Made by a program: the position numbers and the translations under genes. Shown piece after piece: positions 15,733-19,210 of a stretch of DNA of 19,210 nt. Source of the stretch: CAYJFG01 sp051881695 (GTDB lineage Bacteria; Bacillota; Clostridia; Oscillospirales; Acutalibacteraceae); contig JBJEQJ010000004.1 in the NCBI GenBank assembly GCA_051881695.1, positions 1 through 19,210 on the forward strand. Direction: 5' to 3'. The notes under the pieces are model-generated. The model did no database searches and was not told the origin of the DNA. It saw nothing but the letters and a program-made list of their open reading frames with translations. Position 1 is the first letter of the stretch; each line of letters starts with the position of its first letter.

Positions 15733-16171
15733 TTAGCCGTTTGAAAGCAGTGTTTGAATCTTTAAAACATCATGAGAATTAATCTGTCCATCATTATTCA
15801 TATCTGCTAAAAACTTTTTAGCGGCATCAAGACTAACAACTTTTGCTATATATCTTTGTACAAGCAAAACATCCTCTGTAGATATTGTTCCATTCATATC
15901 AACATCGCCTCGCTGATACCCTACAGGCTCAAAGTACCATTGAAAAGATTCAGGAGAATCCTGATACTGCCAAATTGCCTGACTACTCTGCTCTTCGCCG
16001 TTAAGCGCAGTCAAACACAATGGCATACCATAAAGCTGGATTTTATATGTGTTATCTATTTCGTTCCCGCTTAACACTATAGATTGTGTTCCGTTCTGCT
16101 TAATATATGCATTAGTCTGCCCTTGTACCGATAGATATCCCGAAAATACGCTTGAATTGGTTTGTATAGTA
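15733..16171 (-). pseudogene. 5'-truncated ricin-type lectin/dockerin gene
   Basis: The reading frame runs on to 16233, but residues 1-20 of that 166-residue ORF (16233-16172) are antisense to a copied piece of leuD. The authentic part starts at about 16171 and encodes roughly 145 residues. The first section, YTIQTNSSVFSGYLSVQGQ through QSIVLS, NTYKIQ, LCLTA, IWQY and FQWYFEPV (about 21-104), looks like part of a ricin B/CBM13 beta-trefoil. A dockerin follows at 109-165 with loops D110, D112, N114, S118, D121 and D145, N147, D149, N152, D155. There is no signal peptide and no SD before TTG 16233 or ATG 16209, so the true start and any catalytic domain appear lost. Probably not expressed. Confidence 0.75.
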
Positions 16172-16279
16172 TACAAGGCAGAGCCGTTCCCGGAGTTTAT
16201 CCAGAACATTATCGCAAAGGGCGGTCTGCTCAACTATATTAAGGAATAATCACTTAATATAAGCTTTAAAGCATATATT
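16172..16279 (+). repeat. Second copy of the leuD 3' end and its downstream flank
   Basis: Positions 16172-16279 match 14661-14768 base for base except one change (A at 16270 versus C at 14759). That covers the last 78 bp of leuD including its stop, plus 30 bp beyond. The copies are direct repeats 1511 bp apart. The copy has no start or SD; an ORF running into it from 16049 on the plus strand is a chance fusion. Confidence 0.95.
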
Positions 16280-16295
16280 AAAAATTTTTCACTGA

Positions 16296-16334
16296 ATTGC
16301 AATTTTTGCAATTTATTATTTACAGAAAAATTAA
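16296..16334. other. Deletion scar of a dockerin gene
   Basis: Positions 16296-16312 equal 14879-14895, the last codons of the dockerin gene. Positions 16309-16334 equal 15548-15573, the region just upstream of the same gene, with one mismatch. The two matches overlap in CAAT, as expected when a coding region is deleted between short direct repeats. Between 16280 and the ABC-F promoter I otherwise see only AT-rich sequence. Confidence 0.7.
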
Positions 16335-16434
16335 CGGAAAAACAGAAGCGGCTTTTCTCTGCCTTTAATGAAAATGCAACAAAAAAATGTTTAATTGCCG
16401 CCAACTCTTTGTAGTTTCGATTTTTGATTTTTTA

Positions 16435-16463
16435 TTGTCCTTTTTCGCCAAAAATGATATAAT
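16435..16463 (+). promoter_or_regulatory. Promoter of the ABC-F gene
   Basis: TTGTCC (16435-16440), a 17-bp spacer and TATAAT (16458-16463), with an extended -10 TG at 16455-16456. It lies about 38 bp upstream of the start codon. Confidence 0.7.
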
Positions 16464-16500
16464 TTTTTTATAACATTTTTCAAAAGGAAAGGTACTAAAA

Positions 16501-18105
16501 ATGATTACTGTTTCTGACGTAAGCCTTAATTTCAGCGGCACAGACCTTTTTAAGGACGTAGATTTAAAATTCACGCCCGGAAGCTGCTACGGAATTATCG
16601 GTGCAAACGGCGCCGGAAAATCCACCTTTTTAAAAATATTATCGGGCGAGCTTGAGCCTACAAAGGGCTCTGTTGTTATTTCAGACGGAGAGAGAATGTC
16701 CGTTTTAAAGCAGGACCACTTTGCCTATGACGAATATACTGTGCTTGACACAGTAATTATGGGAAATATGGCGCTTTACAACATAATGAAGGAAAAGGAC
16801 GAGCTGTACGCAAAGCCGGATTTTAACGACGAGGACGGCATAAGAGCGTCTGAGCTTGAGGCGCAGTTTGCGGAAATGAACGGCTGGGAGGCAGAAAGCG
16901 ACGCTTCCAAGCTTATACAGGGTCTTGGACTTGAGGAAAGCATACTTTACTCTAATATGAGCACGCTTACAGGTAACGAAAAGGTAAAGGTTTTACTTGC
17001 ACAGGCGCTTTTCGGCAATCCTGAAATTTTGCTTTTGGACGAGCCCACCAACAACCTCGACGTTATGGCGATAAGCTGGCTTGAGGACTTTTTAATGGAT
17101 TATGAGGGAACGGTAATAGTTGTAAGCCACGACAGACACTTTTTAAATACCGTATGCACAAATATTGTTGATATAGACTACAACAAAATTAAAATGTATG
17201 TGGGCAATTACGAGTTCTGGTACGAATCCAGCCAGCTTATGCAGGCAATGATAAAACAGCAGAACAAGAAAAACGAGGACAAGATAAAAGAGCTGCAAAG
17301 CTTTATAGCCCGTTTCAGCGCAAACAAGTCAAAGTCAAGGCAGGCAACGTCAAGGAAAAAGCTTCTTGACAAGCTTACGGTTGAAGAGATGCCGGCCTCA
17401 AGCCGCCGCTATCCGTTTGTCGGCTTTCAGCAAGACAGAGAGGTAGGAAAGGAAATTCTGGCGGTTGAGGATTTATGCAAGACAATAGACGGCGAGCAGG
17501 TGCTTAAAAATGTTTCCTTCAGAGTAAACAAAGGCGACAAGATAGCGTTTTTAAGCGACAAGGAAACCTCTGTTACAGCTTTGTTTGAGATAATAACCGA
17601 AAATATGCAAAGCGACAGCGGAAGCTTTAAATGGGGAGTAAGCACAAGCAGGTCTTATTTTCCCAAGGACAACTCAAAATATTTTGACGGCTGCGATTTG
17701 AGCATACTTGACTGGCTCGGTCAGTATAACGAAAGCAACGACAGAACAGAAACATATTTAAGAGGCTTTTTAGGCAGAATGTTATTTTCCGGCGAGGATG
17801 TATTTAAGCCGGTAAAGGTTTTATCGGGCGGCGAAAAGGTGCGCTGTATGCTTTCTAAGATGATGATGTTCGGCTCAAATGTTCTTATTCTGGATCAGCC
17901 GACAAACCACCTTGACCTGGAGTCGATTACCGCTGTAAACAACGGACTTACCAATTTTAAGGGTATAGTGCTTTTTACATCGCACGACCACGAATTTATA
18001 TCCACCGTTGCAAACAGAATTATTTTTATTACAGATGACGGAATTAAGGATATTACAACAGGCTATGACGAATATCTGGAGCAAAACAATTTGATCAGGA
18101 AATAA
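16501..18105 (+). CDS. ABC-F family ATPase (YkpA/YbiT-like) with one degenerate ATP site
   Basis: A 534-residue soluble protein with two ABC domains joined by a basic linker (about 250-300), and no membrane segments. This is the ABC-F layout of ribosome-associated translation factors and some antibiotic-resistance proteins. Domain 1: intact Walker A GANGAGKST (34-42) and Walker B LLLDEP (177-182), but signature LTGNE (156-160). Domain 2: no recognisable Walker A (IAFLSDKETSVTAL, 348-361), intact signature LSGGE (441-445), and Walker B LILDQP with Gln466 in place of the catalytic Glu. Paired head to tail, one ATP site is canonical and the other degenerate. The order fits the YkpA/YbiT branch; I see no ground for calling it a resistance factor. 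AAGGAAAGG precedes ATG 16501. Confidence 0.88.
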   Translation: MITVSDVSLNFSGTDLFKDVDLKFTPGSCYGIIGANGAGKSTFLKILSGELEPTKGSVVISDGERMSVLKQDHFAYDEYTVLDTVIMGNMALYNIMKEKDELYAKPDFNDEDGIRASELEAQFAEMNGWEAESDASKLIQGLGLEESILYSNMSTLTGNEKVKVLLAQALFGNPEILLLDEPTNNLDVMAISWLEDFLMDYEGTVIVVSHDRHFLNTVCTNIVDIDYNKIKMYVGNYEFWYESSQLMQAMIKQQNKKNEDKIKELQSFIARFSANKSKSRQATSRKKLLDKLTVEEMPASSRRYPFVGFQQDREVGKEILAVEDLCKTIDGEQVLKNVSFRVNKGDKIAFLSDKETSVTALFEIITENMQSDSGSFKWGVSTSRSYFPKDNSKYFDGCDLSILDWLGQYNESNDRTETYLRGFLGRMLFSGEDVFKPVKVLSGGEKVRCMLSKMMMFGSNVLILDQPTNHLDLESITAVNNGLTNFKGIVLFTSHDHEFISTVANRIIFITDDGIKDITTGYDEYLEQNNLIRK

Positions 18106-18146
18106 ACGTGCTTAAAATATAAAAAATATGCAGGGGGATTAAATTA

Positions 18147-18584
18147 ATGACAAACAAAGATTTAGTGCGCTTGTTTTTCAAAAGCGGCTATTACGACAAT
18201 AATTATGAGGACACCTTAAAAATATTGGCAGACGATTATTACGATCACAGCCCGGCAATTTCACGCTCTAACAAAGACGCAATTTTTATTCTGAAAATAG
18301 TTCAGGAGCATTTCCCCGATATGAAGGTTGAAATCCTTGATTTAATAGAGGAAAACAACAAGGTAGTATGCCGCCTTAAATTTACTGCAACTCACGTTAA
18401 GGAATATATGGGCATTGCCCCCACAGGCAAGCAGATAAGCTGGGAAGCGATAGAGATTTTCAAAATAGAAAACGGAAAAATCTCGGAATCTTGGGGTTAT
18501 TGGCCGGACAAGCAGATTTACGACACGCTTATAGCTCTGCAGGAGGAAAGCGTGGATATTATGCAAATGCACGCACAGCAGTAA
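18147..18584 (+). CDS. SnoaL-like (NTF2-fold) protein
   Basis: A 145-residue protein with the SnoaL/ester-cyclase pattern: an N-terminal helix with VRLFFKSGYY, DDYYDHSP (29-36), then HFPDMKVEILDLIEENNKVV (51-70), RLKFTATHVKEYMGIAPTGK, and a final strand with KIENGKISESWGYWPD. The fold is a cone-shaped barrel used by polyketide cyclases, but most bacterial members have unknown roles, and no polyketide genes are nearby. ATG 18147 follows AGGGGG by about 9 bases. It sits 41 bp after the ABC-F gene with no terminator between, so the two are probably co-transcribed. It is followed by two terminator hairpins. Confidence 0.8.
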   Translation: MTNKDLVRLFFKSGYYDNNYEDTLKILADDYYDHSPAISRSNKDAIFILKIVQEHFPDMKVEILDLIEENNKVVCRLKFTATHVKEYMGIAPTGKQISWEAIEIFKIENGKISESWGYWPDKQIYDTLIALQEESVDIMQMHAQQ

Positions 18585-18593
18585 CGATAAAAA

Positions 18594-18640
18594 GATATAG
18601 CTCGGCATTATTCGGAGCTATGTCGTTATTATTTTTCTTT
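18594..18640 (+). terminator. Terminator of the ABC-F/SnoaL unit
   Basis: Stem GATATAGCTC (18594-18603) with GAGCTATGTC (18615-18624), including one G-U pair, and an 11-nt loop. It is followed by GTTATTATTTTTCTTTTT. It starts 9 bp past the SnoaL stop. Confidence 0.8.
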
Positions 18641-18657
18641 TTATAAAGAGCTAATTA

Positions 18658-18685
18658 AGCCTCCCTTGTTAAAGGGGGCTTTTTT
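18658..18685 (+). terminator. Second terminator hairpin at the array boundary
   Basis: AGCC-T-CCCTT (18658-18667) pairs with AAGGGGGCT (18672-18680), leaving one bulged T, and runs into six T's. The stem bases are a variant of the CTCCCTTGTTAAAGGGAG hairpin that opens each repeat unit, so this looks like a terminator-like edge element of the array. Confidence 0.65.
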
Positions 18686-19210
18686 CTGCCTCCCTTGTTA
18701 AAGGGAGGTGGCAGGCGTAAGCCTGACGGAGGGATTCATTCTAGCACAGACTCTCTTCTATGGAATCCCCCTGATGACTTCGTCATCTTTCCCCCTTTGA
18801 CAAGGGGGACTTTCTGCCTCCCTTGTTAAAGGGAGGTGGCAGGCGTAAGCCTGACGGAGGGATTCTTCTCAGCACAGACTCTCTTCTATGGAATCCCTCT
18901 GATAACTTCGTCATCTTTCCCCCTTTGACAAGGGGGACTTTCTGCCTCCCTTGTTAAAGGGAGGTGGCAGGCGCAGCCTGACGGAGGGATTCATTCTAGC
19001 ACAGACTCTCTTCTATGGAATCCCCCTGATGACTTCGTCATCTTTCCCCCTTTGACAAGGGGGACTTTTCTGCCTCCCTTGTTAAAGGGAGGTGGCAGGC
19101 GTTAGCCTGACGGAGGGATTCATTCTAGCACAGACTTCTCTTCTATGGAATCCCTCTGATAACTTCGTCATCTTTCCCCCTTTGACAAGGGGGACTTTCT
19201 GCCTCCCTTG
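18686..19210 (+). repeat. Tandem array of a 128-bp hairpin-rich repeat
   Basis: Four full units (18686-18813, 18814-18941, 18942-19069, 19070-19198; 128, 128, 128 and 129 bp) and the start of a fifth that leaves the window. Each unit has, in order: CTCCCTTGTTAAAGGGAG; CAGGC-loop-GCCTG; GGGATTC pairing at distance with GAATCCC; GATGACTTCGTCATC; and CCCCCTTTGACAAGGGGG. The second hairpin's loop varies between units (GTAA, GTAA, GCA, GTTA) while its stem does not, which suggests the fold is conserved. There are no spacers of varying sequence, so it is not a CRISPR array. No coding frame is evident. Confidence 0.93.

Noticed and set aside
14769..16171. Insertion sequence or transposon between the two leuD tails
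   Set aside because: There is no transposase and no terminal inverted repeats. The 108-bp direct repeats are far longer than a target-site duplication, so duplication plus deletion fits better.
16049..16249. Plus-strand ORF ending in the LeuD C-terminus
   Set aside because: It is a chance fusion of antisense dockerin/lectin sequence with the duplicated leuD tail. It has no promoter or SD and no leuD active-site motifs.
18686..19210. Possible CRISPR array at the right end
   Set aside because: The units are contiguous and about 128 bp long. There are no 30-40 bp variable spacers and no cas genes; it is a tandem palindromic repeat.

Overview
The window looks like a chromosomal segment of a low-to-mid GC Gram-positive anaerobe of the Clostridia, most likely an Oscillospiraceae/Ruminococcus-type gut bacterium. 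This is inferred from three things: purine-rich Shine-Dalgarno sites with some GTG and TTG starts, a MecA adaptor, and two small ORFs ending in type I dockerin repeats. Dockerins are typical of cellulosome- or amylosome-forming ruminococci. No rRNA, tRNA, CRISPR array, phage gene or transposase gene is visible.

Layout, left to right. (1) 1-145: outward-facing copies of a hairpin-rich 127-129 bp repeat. (2) 206-2635, minus strand: a TIM-barrel amidohydrolase followed by a GH13 alpha-glucosidase/amylase-family enzyme. (3) 2825-3400, plus strand: MecA, divergent from the previous pair across a short promoter region with a palindrome. (4) 3440-7372, minus strand: a one-carbon/methionine operon in the order metF, a stand-alone MetH reactivation-domain protein, and a MetH without its activation domain. 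(5) 7626-11919, minus strand: a complete pstSCAB-phoU phosphate uptake operon. It is preceded by 11-bp-spaced PhoP/PhoB-like repeats and followed by a strong terminator. The PstS protein reads as a circular permutation of the usual family order. (6) 12156-12812, minus strand: a Crp/Fnr regulator divergent from leuCD. (7) 12975-14738, plus strand: leuC-leuD, isopropylmalate dehydratase. (8) 14791-16334: a rearranged segment. It holds a secreted dockerin protein, a 5'-truncated ricin-type-lectin/dockerin ORF, a second near-perfect copy of the last 78 bp of leuD plus 30 bp downstream, and a deletion scar of a dockerin gene. (9) 16501-18584, plus strand: an ABC-F ATPase and a SnoaL-like protein. 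(10) 18594-19210: two terminator hairpins and at least four tandem copies of the repeat seen at the left end, in the opposite orientation.

Most genes are ordinary housekeeping functions. MetF makes 5-methyl-THF, MetH uses it to methylate homocysteine through cobalamin, and the activation-domain protein presumably rescues oxidised cobalamin. PstSCAB imports phosphate, with PhoU as signalling partner. The least ordinary features are the inverted repeat arrays at both ends, the leuD/dockerin duplication-deletion mosaic, the permuted PstS, and the asymmetric ABC-F ATPase. All calls were made by reading the sequence; no database search was possible.
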